The notes under the pieces: model-generated | Databases searched by the model: none | What the model was told of the DNA's origin: nothing | What the model saw: only the letters and a program-made list of their open reading frames with translations | NCBI GenBank assembly: GCA_024233835.1 | Contig: JACKPC010000005.1 | Span: 62,001 to 126,000 of the forward strand | Length of the DNA: 64,000 bases | From: Leptospiraceae bacterium | Lineage (GTDB): Bacteria; Spirochaetota; Leptospiria; Leptospirales; Leptospiraceae | Reading direction: 5' to 3' | Shown here: piece by piece, positions 7,242-17,445 of the stretch | Numbering within the stretch: the stretch's first letter is position 1 | Layout: each line of letters starts with the position of its first letter | Made by a program: the position numbers and the translations under genes

Positions 7242-9914
7242 ATGTTGAAAGCCAGTTTTATTATAAGAGTATTTCTTCTTATCTCTATATTCATATTTCC
7301 TTTTTTATCCTGTAAGGAAAAGAAAGTTCCTCTTCCCGAAATACGGAATGGAAAAATGGATCTCAGGGGGAATACAATTTTGAATTATCGCGCCATTCCC
7401 TTAAATGGAAGCTGGGAATTTTACTGGCAAAAATTTCTGGAACCGGGTTCCAAACCTAAAGAGGACAAAATTTCTTATATCACAGTTCCTTCTCCCTGGG
7501 GGGAAAATTCTCTAAGAGAAGAGAAAATTCAGCATAAGGGTTTTGGAACATACCGAGTTTTTCTTCAACTGGAACCGGAAAAAGATTTTGCCTTGAAGCT
7601 AAATATAATCGGTTCTGCCTGTGTTCTCTATGTAAACTCGAAACCTTTATTTTCGAGCGGAAAGACTGGAAAAAGCCTTTCTGAGTCGGTTCCTTTTCTG
7701 AAACCTGCTGTTCTGTTTCTACCCAGAAGTCCGGATGGTTCTTATGAGCTTGTATTACATGTTTCTAATTTTCATGACAAGACCGGCGGACTCTGGAACT
7801 CCATTTATCTTGGTTCGAATGAGCAGATCTCAGCTATGCAAAAAAAGAGTTTTGCTGCGGATTTATTCCTTACCGGTAGTCTTTTAATAATGGCCTTTTA
7901 TCATCTTGGCTTATTTATATTGAGAAGGGAAGATGAATCTACTCTATTTTTTAGTTTCTTTTGTCTTCTACTTGCCGTTAGAAGTTTGTTAACAGAAGAG
8001 CGTTACCTGTATGAATTACTTCCTTCTTTAGACTGGAATGTGGGTCTCAGATTAGAGTTTCTTACCTTCTACCTGGGTTTTCCGGGATTTTTATGGTATT
8101 TGCAGGCCATTTTTCAAGATATACCCTATTGGGCTTTTGCAAAAGTTCTTATCTATCCGATTCTTGGAGTTTCCCTGCTTTTACTTCTTTTACCCTCACA
8201 TCTTTTTTGCTATACTCTGTATCCCGTTCAGATCATGGCTTTATTCGCAATTCTTTATGTGTTATTTATTATGGTCTATGCCCTTGCGAAGAAGTTGAAA
8301 GGGGCTAAAGTTTTTCTTCTGGGAATAAGCATTTTTGCTATTTTCTTTTTGAATGATATTTTTTACGGAATGCAGCTCATACATACCGGTAACTATAGTT
8401 CTCTTGGTTTATTTGTGTTTATATTCAGCCAGGCCTTTTCTCTTTCTATGCGGTTTTCTCATGCTTACTCTGTTTCAAAAAAGCTCTCCGGTACTCTAAA
8501 AGAAAGAAACCAGGAACTCTACCTGTTAAAAGAAAACCTTGAAGTGATGGTACATGACCGAACCCGAGAATTGGCTGTAGCTAAAAAAGAAGTAGAGAAG
8601 TTAAACGAATTTTCGCGTTTGATCAATGAAAGTGTGGATCTGGATTATATACTGAAGCAGGTATATCGTTATGTTTTTGAAAACCTGGGTCTTGACATTC
8701 TCTGGCTAACACTTGTGAATGAACAGGAAAATTTCCTGTATGCGTATAAATGGAGTAGTCCGGATGATAATCCCATACAGGAGGAGAAATTAAAGTTTTT
8801 AAAAAATTATACACATAAGCTGGAGCCGGAACTCGGAACCTTGTATTATACGTATAAGAATAATCAAATTCTGTATATTCCAGATGTTAGAGAAAATGTT
8901 GATGAAACCAGGGATGTTTACTTGAATCATTATAACCAAAAGAAAATCAGGGGAACCAAGCAGGACTTAAAAATCGTGCTCAGCGGAAGGTTACGAACTA
9001 TAATCCAAATCCCTCTTGTTTTAAAAAATCGGGTAATAGGAATATTGAATCTATCTGCCTATGATAAGCAAATTTATCTTGATCCGAATCAGTTGCAAAG
9101 TTTGGAAAGGTTTTCTGAGCAAATTGTGGGTGTAATTCATAATTCTCATTTATTAGAAGAAACGGAAAAAGCGAAAAAACTCGCTGAGCAGGAGAAAGAA
9201 AAATCAGAGAAGCTTTTGCTGAATATCCTACCCAGAGATGTGGCCCTGGAACTTCGAGAAAAAGGATATACCGAACCAATTATGCACGATTGCGTTTCGG
9301 TTCTATTTACCGATTTTCAGGGTTTCACGAAAATTGCAGAGAAAATGGAGCCGGCGAAATTAATTGAGGAATTAGATAGATGCTTTTCTTATTTTGACTC
9401 GATAGTGGATAGATATAATCTCGAAAAATTGAAAACTATAGGGGATTCTTATATGTGTGCTGGAGGAGTTCCTATTTCTAATAAAACCAATGCGATAGAT
9501 TGTATACTGGCTGCTATGGAAATACAATCTTTTATGCTACAGATGAAAAAGGATAAAATTCAAAACTCATTACCCTACTGGGAACTGCGGCTCGGAATCC
9601 ACACAGGCCCTTTAGTAGCCGGAGTAATAGGAGAAAAGAAATTCGCCTATGATGTCTGGGGAGATACGGTGAATACCGCAAGTCGTATGGAATCCAGCGG
9701 CACACCGAACCGGATTAATATAAGCGGTGTTACCTATTCTAAAGTAAAAGATTTTTTCCATTGTGAATACAGGGGGAAGATTAATGCAAAAAATAAGGGG
9801 GAGATAGATATGTATTATGTAAATGGACTTCTTCCTGAATTTTCTTTGAATGGAGACGGGAAAACACCCAATGAAACTTTTTTTATAGCCTATGAAGCAT
9901 TAAAAAATTCCTGA
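7242..9914 (+). CDS. 7TMR-DISM / GAF / class III adenylate cyclase
   Basis: This 890-residue membrane cyclase starts with a lipoprotein-like signal (lipobox near PFLSC). It then has a 7TMR-DISM extracellular domain (LNGSWEFYWQKF), about seven membrane helices (residues about 200-410), a coiled coil, a GAF domain (about 480-620), and a C-terminal class III nucleotide cyclase. The cyclase shows the metal-binding Asp in LFTDFQGF, the adenine-selecting Lys in LEKLKTIGD, and the second selecting Asp with the transition-state region in YDVWGDTVNTASRMES. These residues point to ATP as substrate. Its sensor half is paralogous to the split kinase at 2625-3875. It is probably expressed alone, with a small gap to the downstream receptor gene. 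Confidence 0.92.
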   Translation: MLKASFIIRVFLLISIFIFPFLSCKEKKVPLPEIRNGKMDLRGNTILNYRAIPLNGSWEFYWQKFLEPGSKPKEDKISYITVPSPWGENSLREEKIQHKGFGTYRVFLQLEPEKDFALKLNIIGSACVLYVNSKPLFSSGKTGKSLSESVPFLKPAVLFLPRSPDGSYELVLHVSNFHDKTGGLWNSIYLGSNEQISAMQKKSFAADLFLTGSLLIMAFYHLGLFILRREDESTLFFSFFCLLLAVRSLLTEERYLYELLPSLDWNVGLRLEFLTFYLGFPGFLWYLQAIFQDIPYWAFAKVLIYPILGVSLLLLLLPSHLFCYTLYPVQIMALFAILYVLFIMVYALAKKLKGAKVFLLGISIFAIFFLNDIFYGMQLIHTGNYSSLGLFVFIFSQAFSLSMRFSHAYSVSKKLSGTLKERNQELYLLKENLEVMVHDRTRELAVAKKEVEKLNEFSRLINESVDLDYILKQVYRYVFENLGLDILWLTLVNEQENFLYAYKWSSPDDNPIQEEKLKFLKNYTHKLEPELGTLYYTYKNNQILYIPDVRENVDETRDVYLNHYNQKKIRGTKQDLKIVLSGRLRTIIQIPLVLKNRVIGILNLSAYDKQIYLDPNQLQSLERFSEQIVGVIHNSHLLEETEKAKKLAEQEKEKSEKLLLNILPRDVALELREKGYTEPIMHDCVSVLFTDFQGFTKIAEKMEPAKLIEELDRCFSYFDSIVDRYNLEKLKTIGDSYMCAGGVPISNKTNAIDCILAAMEIQSFMLQMKKDKIQNSLPYWELRLGIHTGPLVAGVIGEKKFAYDVWGDTVNTASRMESSGTPNRINISGVTYSKVKDFFHCEYRGKINAKNKGEIDMYYVNGLLPEFSLNGDGKTPNETFFIAYEALKNS

Positions 9915-9966
9915 TCCCCTATTTGAGAAAAATACCGATACTATGGATAGGGTTTTTTAGGGGTCT

Positions 9967-11988
9967 ATGGATAGATTTAAAAAGATTAGCAATAAGTTCA
10001 TTATAATGGCGATTGTCGCCCTGACCTTTGCGGTGGCTGTCACCGGTATCATGAGCTATTTTTTTGCAAGGGTATCTCTTCTGGATAGGCTTCAGTCTTC
10101 GGATCTCATTCACCTTGCTTCCTTAAAAGCCGAGCAAATTGATAGCCGTATTCAAAGGGCCATTGAAACCTCCCTTCAGCTGGCAGATGACCCCCTTCTT
10201 CGGGACTGGTTTTCTGAAAAAGAGAAAAATAAAGTCCTGACAAAATTCGTTCAAAAGAAGCTGGATTTATTGATTGAACAATTTGAATACAGTTCAGCTT
10301 TTGCAGTAAATAAGGATACGGATCATTATTATACCTCCGGGAAACAGACCTTTTTCATCCTCGATAAGAAAGAGCCTTATAATGAATGGTATGAGAGGAC
10401 ACTTCGTTCCGGTATTAAAAAGCAAATAAATATTAACCGCAAGAAAATGGGCAGTAATAAAATTTCGGTTTTTATCAATGTGCTGATAGGAGAAGCAGGC
10501 AATCCCCAGGGTATAGCCGGTATATCATTAAATTTTGATCGTTTTGCTTCTGAGTTTATACGAACTGAAACTGAATTTGATGCAAGGATCTGGCTGATTG
10601 ATAAAACCGGAGTGATACAGTTATCTTCTTCCGAAGAGGATTATCAAAGGAATATTTCCTATTACATCGGAAAACAGATGATTCAGCAGATCCTGGAGAA
10701 TAAAACAGCCAGTAAGGTTCTGGAATATTTTGATGAAAAGAGGGGAATCACAGACCTGATTTATGCTCCCATGAATTCCACCGACTGGATAGTTGTTTAT
10801 GAAGTTCCAAGGTCCAAAACTACAGCCCCACTGAATTCCATAGCTTTCGGTACGATAGGAGTCTGTGTTTTATCGGTGCTTCTGGTAGTATTTGTCTTTT
10901 ATTTTGGAACCCATTCGATTACACGGCCCATTAATAAGCTTGTGGAGGCTTTTACGGCTCTTGCTTTTGGAGATGTCAGGCAGAGGATCGAGGATATCCC
11001 TAATGATGAGCTTGGAAAGCTGGCTTTAAATTTTAATGCTTTCACAGAGATCGTAGGTGGGGTACTGGAAATTGTGAATGAAATTTCGGTAGAACTGGCT
11101 TCCTCAGCAAGAAAAATGTCGAATTCTGCCAGAAGTTATTCGGATAATACACAGAACCAGGCAGCAACCACGGAAGAAATCAGTTCTTCTATAGAAAGTA
11201 TTTTTCACATGATAGAAAAAGTTGCCGGTACAGTAAAACACCAGTCTCGGAATCTGGATTCCTTAATTGATAAATTAGTGGAACTTTCGGGACAAATTCG
11301 GGGAATGAATCAGAGTATTCAATCTACTCAGGATAGTATTCATCTAATTTCAAGAGAAGCTTTTCTTGCAGGAAAATCCTTAAAGGAAATGGAAGACTCT
11401 ATGACCTCTCTGCACAAGAGCTCCAGGGATATGCTAAAAGTGATAGGAATAATAGGAGACATTTCAAAAAAGATAAACCTTCTCTCTTTAAATGCAGCCA
11501 TAGAAGCGGAAAGGGCAGGGGATGCCGGCAGAGAATTTGCTGTTGTTGCCGATGAAATCTCAAGACTTGCCGAGCAAACCTCAGTCAGTATAAGGGATAT
11601 TGATAGGATCATTCGAACCAATGCCGATGAAACAAATTTGGGTATGGAAAATGTTTCTACTCTAATAGATAAGACGAATACGATTCTTGTAGGGGTTCAT
11701 GCGGTCGCCGAACACATGGAAAGTGTGGCTTCTTTTATGCAAAAGCAAATTTCCATTAATCACCTTGTTGAGAACGACATTGCTACAGTTCGAACTTTTT
11801 CAAACCAGATTGAATCTGAGACGGGAGAACAAAAACTTTCTTTCCAGGAGATTGTGAAATCAATAACGGTGATTAATGAGATTACTCAGTCCAATTCTTC
11901 TGCATCTACAGATTTAGCAGATAATGCTTCTTCGGTAGCAGGAATTGCTGAGTCCTTAAAATCAAAAGTAGAGTTTTTTAAAGTTTGA
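9967..11988 (+). CDS. Methyl-accepting chemotaxis protein with Cache sensor
   Basis: This 673-residue receptor has one N-terminal membrane helix and a large periplasmic Cache-type sensor (residues about 40-290). A second helix is followed by a HAMP segment starting near SITRPINKLVEAF, then a long cytoplasmic signalling domain. The hairpin tip is the conserved INLLSLNAAIEAERAGDAGR, and heptad repeats lie on either side. It should feed the CheA/CheW array. No che genes are nearby. The ATG at 9967 follows a short T-rich stretch and a weak Shine-Dalgarno. The ligand cannot be predicted. Confidence 0.93.
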   Translation: MDRFKKISNKFIIMAIVALTFAVAVTGIMSYFFARVSLLDRLQSSDLIHLASLKAEQIDSRIQRAIETSLQLADDPLLRDWFSEKEKNKVLTKFVQKKLDLLIEQFEYSSAFAVNKDTDHYYTSGKQTFFILDKKEPYNEWYERTLRSGIKKQININRKKMGSNKISVFINVLIGEAGNPQGIAGISLNFDRFASEFIRTETEFDARIWLIDKTGVIQLSSSEEDYQRNISYYIGKQMIQQILENKTASKVLEYFDEKRGITDLIYAPMNSTDWIVVYEVPRSKTTAPLNSIAFGTIGVCVLSVLLVVFVFYFGTHSITRPINKLVEAFTALAFGDVRQRIEDIPNDELGKLALNFNAFTEIVGGVLEIVNEISVELASSARKMSNSARSYSDNTQNQAATTEEISSSIESIFHMIEKVAGTVKHQSRNLDSLIDKLVELSGQIRGMNQSIQSTQDSIHLISREAFLAGKSLKEMEDSMTSLHKSSRDMLKVIGIIGDISKKINLLSLNAAIEAERAGDAGREFAVVADEISRLAEQTSVSIRDIDRIIRTNADETNLGMENVSTLIDKTNTILVGVHAVAEHMESVASFMQKQISINHLVENDIATVRTFSNQIESETGEQKLSFQEIVKSITVINEITQSNSSASTDLADNASSVAGIAESLKSKVEFFKV

Positions 11989-12066
11989 AAATAAAAAGTA
12001 TTTTACTTGATCGTATAAAGACGTAAAAAAATATGGTAAAAACAACCTTTTTGGAGGTATGAGGAT

Positions 12067-12438
12067 ATGCCAGAATCATTTCCAGAACTGGAGGCCTATT
12101 TTCAAAGATTGACAGATATAACCGATAATATTGCTATCATTAACACTCCATACGATGCGGATCATGATAAAGACTTTGCGGATATGGAAGCATTTTTTAC
12201 AGATATTGCCGGTCGTAAATGGGAAGATTGTGAAACAAATTATTATGATTTATTCACAAGTTATTTTACATTCCACATGAAAATCATCGAAGAGACTATT
12301 AAGGAAGCAAGGGAAATCCTTAATCCGGAAAAACGTCCCTATTTAAAGCACCTGGTGAACTATAGTAAGAAAACATCTGAGTGGTTTGCACAACTGAAAA
12401 GGCGGCGTAGAACGGTTCTTCTAGCTACTGCGGTTTAA
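12067..12438 (+). CDS. Small hypothetical helical protein downstream of the chemotaxis receptor
   Basis: This 123-residue soluble protein has a good ribosome-binding site (GGAGG near 12053-12057, upstream of the ATG at 12067). It is acidic in the first half, has a single cysteine, and ends with a basic stretch (KRRRRTVLL). Predicted structure is mostly helical, with aromatic-rich helices around YYDLFTSYFTFH. I considered a hemerythrin-like fold because of DADHDKDF and FTFHMKIIEE, but the full set of metal-ligand His residues is missing. The function is unknown. A terminator-like structured element (12445-12510) follows in the same orientation. Confidence 0.75.
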   Translation: MPESFPELEAYFQRLTDITDNIAIINTPYDADHDKDFADMEAFFTDIAGRKWEDCETNYYDLFTSYFTFHMKIIEETIKEAREILNPEKRPYLKHLVNYSKKTSEWFAQLKRRRRTVLLATAV

Positions 12439-12444
12439 TCCTGC

Positions 12445-12510
12445 GAATCGGTTTTTTTGGGAAGTGAGCCTTCGGTGGCTCGCCTGCAATTTAAAAAACT
12501 CTCGACTTTC
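12445..12510 (+). terminator. Structured intergenic element, copy A (GTGAGC/GGCTCGC hairpin)
   Basis: A central hairpin pairs GTGAGCC (12464-12470) with GGCTCGC (12477-12483) around a TTCGGT loop. A weaker outer stem pairs GAATCG (12445-12450) with CGA plus TTC (12503-12510, two-base bulge). An A-rich stretch lies on the 3' arm. It sits directly 3' of the small gene at 12067-12438 and in the same orientation. Related copies are at 50200-50264 and, on the minus strand, 33392-33476. A terminator or 3'-end RNA structure is inferred. Confidence 0.5.
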
Positions 12511-12696
12511 TTAGGGAATATACCTGGGTTCCTTTAGGATAATTGATACCTGGAAAACTTTTCCTGAGTATAAATTCCGATTTACACAAAATTCCCGTAT
12601 GGAGAATATGATCTTCAATGTCCGATAAGCCTGAAGCGGACTTCCTGTGGTGGGTATTCCATGACTCATTTCGGAATACAGGCTTTCACGGGAATT

Positions 12697-13767
12697 ATGT
12701 GTATGAGAGAAAAAAAATTTTTATTATATCCGCTTTTTCTTTTTTTGGGATTATTTTTATTCGATAAGCTATTTCTTTTGGATAAGGTAAAAGACTATAT
12801 AAAGTCTGATTTTACTTATCTTTACTATGAAGCCAAAGAAGATATTTATCGGGAACTGTTAAATAAATACGGTAAAGGCAAGAAGGGCGATAAAAAGCTA
12901 ATGGTCGTTCTCGGTTCATCGAGACTTTTGTACTTTGATGCGCGGGAATTAGAAGAATATTATCCTGACTGGGATATATACAACCTTTCTTCTGCGGTTA
13001 CTACTCCGGCTTATTATTACTATTATCTTGAGAAGTTGCTTGATAATGGAGTTAAGCCCGAATTTATTTTGCTTGAAGCAGATCCTTATCAATTTAATGA
13101 CAATACTCCTGTCTTTAGAAAGTCCAATTTAACTTATAGCTTCGATCCAATTTTTATCTTACGACATGCTTTCTTATTCGGTAAGACGTATCTCAGTTTT
13201 TATTTTGGTAAGTTTTTATTTGCCAGCGGGAAAAATAAGCCCTATATAGATACAGCCCTGAGTCGTCTTCAAGAACCGGAAAAAATGAAGCTTCGTATTA
13301 AGATAAAGGATGCCACGAGGGAAGCTCTTTTAAAAGATAGGGGACATGCACTTTCCCCTGTTGCCTCTTATGTAGAGAAGGACTTTGCCGTATTGAAAGC
13401 TACCAGTGATAGAACTTTGAGCTGGATATATAGCTCCTACAAGCCTTCTGATATGCAGTACACCTTTTATGAGAAGTCTCTAAAGCTTTGTAAGGAAAAC
13501 CAGATTCCCCTCGTAATCGTATGGCCTCAGACTTCCATTCCTATGCAGGAATTGATTCGAAAGGCAGCATTTGCTTCCGAGTGGGAAAAACGGGCTTCCG
13601 CGATTTCAAAGAAGTATTCATATAAAATTTGGGATATGGACAGAGATCCGGATTATTATTGTAATAGCTTTGCTGATGGGGGACATATGGCTAAAGATTG
13701 CTATCGTAAGTTTATACGTTATGCGATGGTAAAGCTGTACAATATAAAAAAAGGAAAGCAGGAATAA
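12697..13767 (+). CDS. DUF1574-family (SGNH-like) membrane-anchored protein
   Basis: The protein has an N-terminal membrane anchor (LLYPLFLFLGLFLFDKLF) and then a Rossmann-like region with VVLGSSRLLYFD near the start, resembling the nucleophile block of SGNH hydrolases. A C-terminal DGGHM block could supply the catalytic Asp/His. This matches the Leptospira DUF1574 family, thought to be related to AlgJ/AlgX-type acyl-transfer proteins. The conserved N-terminus begins at the ATG at 12697 or 12703. An ATG at 12661 would add 12 residues without family support, although GGTGGG precedes it. It is first in an operon with a glycosyltransferase and two MBOATs; the next gene starts at the base after its stop. 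Confidence 0.8.
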   Translation: MCMREKKFLLYPLFLFLGLFLFDKLFLLDKVKDYIKSDFTYLYYEAKEDIYRELLNKYGKGKKGDKKLMVVLGSSRLLYFDARELEEYYPDWDIYNLSSAVTTPAYYYYYLEKLLDNGVKPEFILLEADPYQFNDNTPVFRKSNLTYSFDPIFILRHAFLFGKTYLSFYFGKFLFASGKNKPYIDTALSRLQEPEKMKLRIKIKDATREALLKDRGHALSPVASYVEKDFAVLKATSDRTLSWIYSSYKPSDMQYTFYEKSLKLCKENQIPLVIVWPQTSIPMQELIRKAAFASEWEKRASAISKKYSYKIWDMDRDPDYYCNSFADGGHMAKDCYRKFIRYAMVKLYNIKKGKQE

Positions 13768-14910
13768 ATGTCTTATCTCGCCAGATATAAGGTGGGTCTG
13801 GATGCAAGACCTCTTTGTTACGGGATGACCGGGAATTCCCGTTATTTATTTGAAGCCCTGACTTATTTGTGCAGGGATGATTCTCCTTTTTACTTTGTTC
13901 TTCTGGCGAATAAGGAGATTGATCCGATATTTATTCCATTTCTTGAATCGAATCGAAAATATTTGGAAGTAAAAGTTGTGAAGAAATTTGGTGCATACTG
14001 GTTGAATTTTATTCTTCCAAAAATGCTGAAAGAATCCGGGGTTCATATTTTTTGGGGAACTTTGCAACTTTTACCCTTTTGGAAGTTGTCTCTGCCATCT
14101 ATTGTTAATTATCATGATTTGAATTTCGTTTCAGCTCCTGCTACTATGGCAAAAGGAAACTACTGGCAGCACAGGCTTATGTCTGCGAAAACCATGAAAA
14201 ACGCAGATAGAATCTTATGCTTATCTAAAAATACAATGACAGAAATTGAAGCCTATAGGCCCGCCGTAAGCTCCAAGTTACGACTTGTTTATCCGGGGGT
14301 AAACAAAAATGAGAAAAATTCTCAAATTCTTCCCGATATAAAAGAACCCTATTTTTTTTCTATCGGAACCTTAGAACCCAGAAAGAATCTTGAAACTTTG
14401 ATACGGGCATTCCGTATTTTTAAAGAGAGCGATGTGGCTAAGGATTTTTCTCTTGTTCTGGCCGGTAGAAAAGGCTGGGGGGACTCGGCACTCCTACAGG
14501 AACTTGTCAGGGGAGAACTAAAAAACGAAGGAATTCTTTTTATTGAAAATCCCTCCGAAGAACACTTAAGTTCCCTTTATCGGAATGCTGCGATTTTCTT
14601 TTTTCCATCTCTACATGAAGGTTTTGGTCTTCCTATTCTCGAAGCCCTGGTGGAACAAAAGAAATGTGTGGTTTCTGAGATCCCGGTATTTCGTGAAATT
14701 ATAGAAGAATCTGTGGATTATCTCGTTCCTCCTTTGCAGGTGCAGGCCTGGGCTGATAGTATGCTAAAAATAGCGAAAACAGGTAACTTCGCGAGAAAGA
14801 CTCCCTGGAAAGCGGAAGATTGGACCTGGAAAAAAACTGCGGAGAAAATAGAAAAGGAACTGCTTCTATTATGTGAGCAGAAATACGGAGAAGTAAAGAA
14901 TGCTGTTTAA
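13768..14910 (+). CDS. Glycosyltransferase family 4 (GT-B) protein
   Basis: This 380-residue GT-B glycosyltransferase has the donor-site motif GTLEPRKNLETLIRAF and a family-4 EX7E-type block in SLHEGFGLPILEAL. It has no membrane helices. It should transfer a sugar from a nucleotide-activated donor to a lipid-linked or surface glycan. It begins immediately after the DUF1574 stop and overlaps the following MBOAT gene by 11 bases, so it is part of the same operon. Sugar and acceptor cannot be predicted. Length is typical. Confidence 0.9.
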   Translation: MSYLARYKVGLDARPLCYGMTGNSRYLFEALTYLCRDDSPFYFVLLANKEIDPIFIPFLESNRKYLEVKVVKKFGAYWLNFILPKMLKESGVHIFWGTLQLLPFWKLSLPSIVNYHDLNFVSAPATMAKGNYWQHRLMSAKTMKNADRILCLSKNTMTEIEAYRPAVSSKLRLVYPGVNKNEKNSQILPDIKEPYFFSIGTLEPRKNLETLIRAFRIFKESDVAKDFSLVLAGRKGWGDSALLQELVRGELKNEGILFIENPSEEHLSSLYRNAAIFFFPSLHEGFGLPILEALVEQKKCVVSEIPVFREIIEESVDYLVPPLQVQAWADSMLKIAKTGNFARKTPWKAEDWTWKKTAEKIEKELLLLCEQKYGEVKNAV

Positions 14911-16312
14911 CTCTGTAGAATTTCTCATATTCTTTTTTGTAGTGATTATTGTTGGGAATCTTCTAAAGAATAAGACCGAGAGAATTTTTTTGTTGCTTGT
15001 GTCTTATTACTTTTACATGTCCTGGAATCCTAATTTTATTTTTCTTATCATTTCTTCTACTTTACTCGATTACTTTGTTGCTTTACAGATTTCTAAAGAA
15101 GGTCAGTCTGAGCGAAAGAGGAAGCTGTTTTTATCTCTTTCTCTTATCGGGAACCTGGGCTTATTAAGTTATTTTAAATATACTAATTTTCTTCTGGGTA
15201 TATTTAACGATCTAAATATTTTCACAACCTATCGTTTTCCTAAATATGAGATTATTCTCCCGGTAGGAATTTCGTTTTATACCTTTCAATCTATGAGCTA
15301 TACGATTGATGTTTATAGAAAGGAAATTGAAGCTAAAAAGTCAATTATTGATTTTTCTTTATATGTAGCCTTTTTCCCGCAATTGGTTGCAGGGCCTATC
15401 GTTAGGGCTTCTACCTTTTTCCGGGATTTAGGTAATCGTCTGACCGTCACTAACGAAGACATACAGATCAGCATTTCGAGAATTCTTCTTGGTTTTATGC
15501 GAAAGTTGGTTTTTGCTGACAACCTCGGGGTTGTAGTGAATAATACTTTTGCTAATTATCAAACTATGAGTCCACTTGAAATTTGGGTGGGTGCTATTGC
15601 CTTTGGCTGGCAAATCTATTTTGACTTTGCCGGATATACCGATATTGCGATTGGAGTTGCGAGATTATTTGGTTTCCAATTTGATGCCAATTTTAATTTT
15701 CCGATGTCCTGTGCCAATATTTCTGAGCATTGGACGAAGTGGCATATATCTTTTTCTACCTGGATACGAGACTACATTTTTATTCCCCTCGGAGGTTCGA
15801 GAGGTTCTACCTGGCTAACTTACAGAAACCTGTATATTACCTGGCTTTTTGGGGGTGTATGGCACGGTGCAGCCTACCATTTTGTTGCCTGGGGTGTATG
15901 GCAGGCCGTTATGGTACATTTTCATAGAGAATATGCTCGTACTAAATTTAGAAAAACCTTAAATGAAAAGGGAGGAATGGCCTATGACCTTTTCTCAAGG
16001 GTTATAACCATGTTTTTTCTTGCCTTTGGTTTTGTAATGTTTCGAGCTGAAAATATGACCAAAGCTATAGGTATGATGAAAGCCATGTTATTTATCCCCA
16101 TGAATACTATGAGTATGCTTTCATTTCGAAATTATAATTACGCCATTCTATTGGTAATTTGTTATGCAGCCAGTTATATTTTTTCTAAGAGGAATGTGGA
16201 GGAAATGGGAAAACAGGGAAACCGTTTAATTTATGCAAATATTGCCAGTTTATTCCTGATTCTCGTTTTTGGAGCAACCGAGAAACAAAAATTCCTATAC
16301 TTCGATTTTTAA
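14900..16312 (+). CDS. MBOAT-family O-acyltransferase (AlgI-like), first copy
   Basis: This 470-residue polytopic membrane protein has the MBOAT family pattern. The N-terminus is NSVEFLIFFF, a central FPQLVAGPIVRA motif is present, and the catalytic His is in GGVWHGAAYHFVAWG near the C-terminal third. AlgI-like members move acyl groups across the membrane to a glycan O-acetylase of the SGNH type. It overlaps the glycosyltransferase gene upstream, and an SGNH-type protein follows, which fits an O-acylation module for a cell-surface polysaccharide. There is no truncation. Confidence 0.92.
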   Translation: MLFNSVEFLIFFFVVIIVGNLLKNKTERIFLLLVSYYFYMSWNPNFIFLIISSTLLDYFVALQISKEGQSERKRKLFLSLSLIGNLGLLSYFKYTNFLLGIFNDLNIFTTYRFPKYEIILPVGISFYTFQSMSYTIDVYRKEIEAKKSIIDFSLYVAFFPQLVAGPIVRASTFFRDLGNRLTVTNEDIQISISRILLGFMRKLVFADNLGVVVNNTFANYQTMSPLEIWVGAIAFGWQIYFDFAGYTDIAIGVARLFGFQFDANFNFPMSCANISEHWTKWHISFSTWIRDYIFIPLGGSRGSTWLTYRNLYITWLFGGVWHGAAYHFVAWGVWQAVMVHFHREYARTKFRKTLNEKGGMAYDLFSRVITMFFLAFGFVMFRAENMTKAIGMMKAMLFIPMNTMSMLSFRNYNYAILLVICYAASYIFSKRNVEEMGKQGNRLIYANIASLFLILVFGATEKQKFLYFDF

Positions 16313-16313
16313 T

Positions 16314-17444
16314 ATGAACTTTTATAAAGATAAACGTTTTTATATTCCAATTTTATTTTTCCTGATCTTGGAAGTTCTTCTTCAACTGGGACTATATGTT
16401 CCTTTTCTCAGGAAAAATTCATACGCAGCGAACGTGAACCGAATCCTTCATCATGTGCAGGAAAAGCAAAAAGAACATGATCCGGATATTTTGATCCTTG
16501 GAACTTCCGTTGCCTATCAGGGGCTTTCGATGAAAGCTATGAATGAATCTATGGGAAAATATGGCTATAAGGTGCAATCGATTGCCATTCCGGGTTCCGA
16601 GCTATTGGTACAGGAGTTGGCTACTGAAAAAGTTTTAAGAAAATTTAAAAAGGTAAAACTTCTCATCCATGTGATGGAGGTTACAATGCCCTGGGTTCAA
16701 GCTACCGATCTTTCGATACCTACCCTGGCTATGATTTCCGAGTTTAACCGTATTCAGGCTGCTATAGAGCTAAAGAAATTTTATTATCAACCTTCTTATG
16801 AGGATTACGGTTTTGTGTTAATTCGAAGTATTGCTTATCGAAGGGACCTGCGACATTTTCTCTTAGCTCCCGGTGAAAGGATGAAGCATTACTTCAGGGC
16901 TTTGAAAAATCCTAATACGGGCATTGCTGATTTTGAAAATGATTCCAGAGAAAAAATTTCTCATTATCCTCTGTTGAGTATTGAGGATTGTATTAAGAAG
17001 ACAAATCCGGCCAATGGAGAAGTGATTCCTGTCGGTTCGAATTACTATCATAAAAAAGCTTTGTATGATACCTGTTTACTGGCAAAGAACACAACAAAGG
17101 AATTCAAAAAAAATAAAAGTACCGAGTTATATTTTAAGCGTTTAAAGTATATTTATGATAGATTAAAAAAAGAGAATATACGTATTATTAATGTAATGGC
17201 TCCTTATAGTGATTTAATTGAAGAGTTAAATAAAAAAGAGAGATTTGAATTATGGAAAGAAGAGTTAGGAAAAATGAATGGAGCAAAAGCAGAGCTAATT
17301 GATTTGCAGGATATATTTTTGCCGGAAAAAAATGGAGATTATTTTTATGATCTGATTCATTTGAATCATTATGGAATGATTCGATTTACTGAGCATTTGA
17401 ATCAGTATCTTGAGAAAAATATCAATAGGTTGATGAAGGACTAG
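16314..17444 (+). CDS. SGNH/DUF1574-like membrane-anchored protein
   Basis: I chose the ATG at 16314 (MNFYKDKRFYIP), just after the MBOAT stop, because a single membrane anchor follows at once; an ATG at 16269 would add 15 residues inside the MBOAT gene. The protein has DILILGTSVAYQG, a GDSL/SGNH-like nucleophile block (Ser in GTSV), and near the C-terminus DLIHLNHYG, which could supply the catalytic Asp and His. It resembles AlgJ/AlgX-type glycan O-acetylation partners. It lies between two MBOAT genes with only one base separating it from each, so the three are almost certainly co-expressed. Confidence 0.82.
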   Translation: MNFYKDKRFYIPILFFLILEVLLQLGLYVPFLRKNSYAANVNRILHHVQEKQKEHDPDILILGTSVAYQGLSMKAMNESMGKYGYKVQSIAIPGSELLVQELATEKVLRKFKKVKLLIHVMEVTMPWVQATDLSIPTLAMISEFNRIQAAIELKKFYYQPSYEDYGFVLIRSIAYRRDLRHFLLAPGERMKHYFRALKNPNTGIADFENDSREKISHYPLLSIEDCIKKTNPANGEVIPVGSNYYHKKALYDTCLLAKNTTKEFKKNKSTELYFKRLKYIYDRLKKENIRIINVMAPYSDLIEELNKKERFELWKEELGKMNGAKAELIDLQDIFLPEKNGDYFYDLIHLNHYGMIRFTEHLNQYLEKNINRLMKD

Positions 17445-17445
17445 T

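Noticed and set aside
12067..12438. Hemerythrin domain
   Set aside because: Two His-containing motifs look similar, but most of the required metal ligands are missing.
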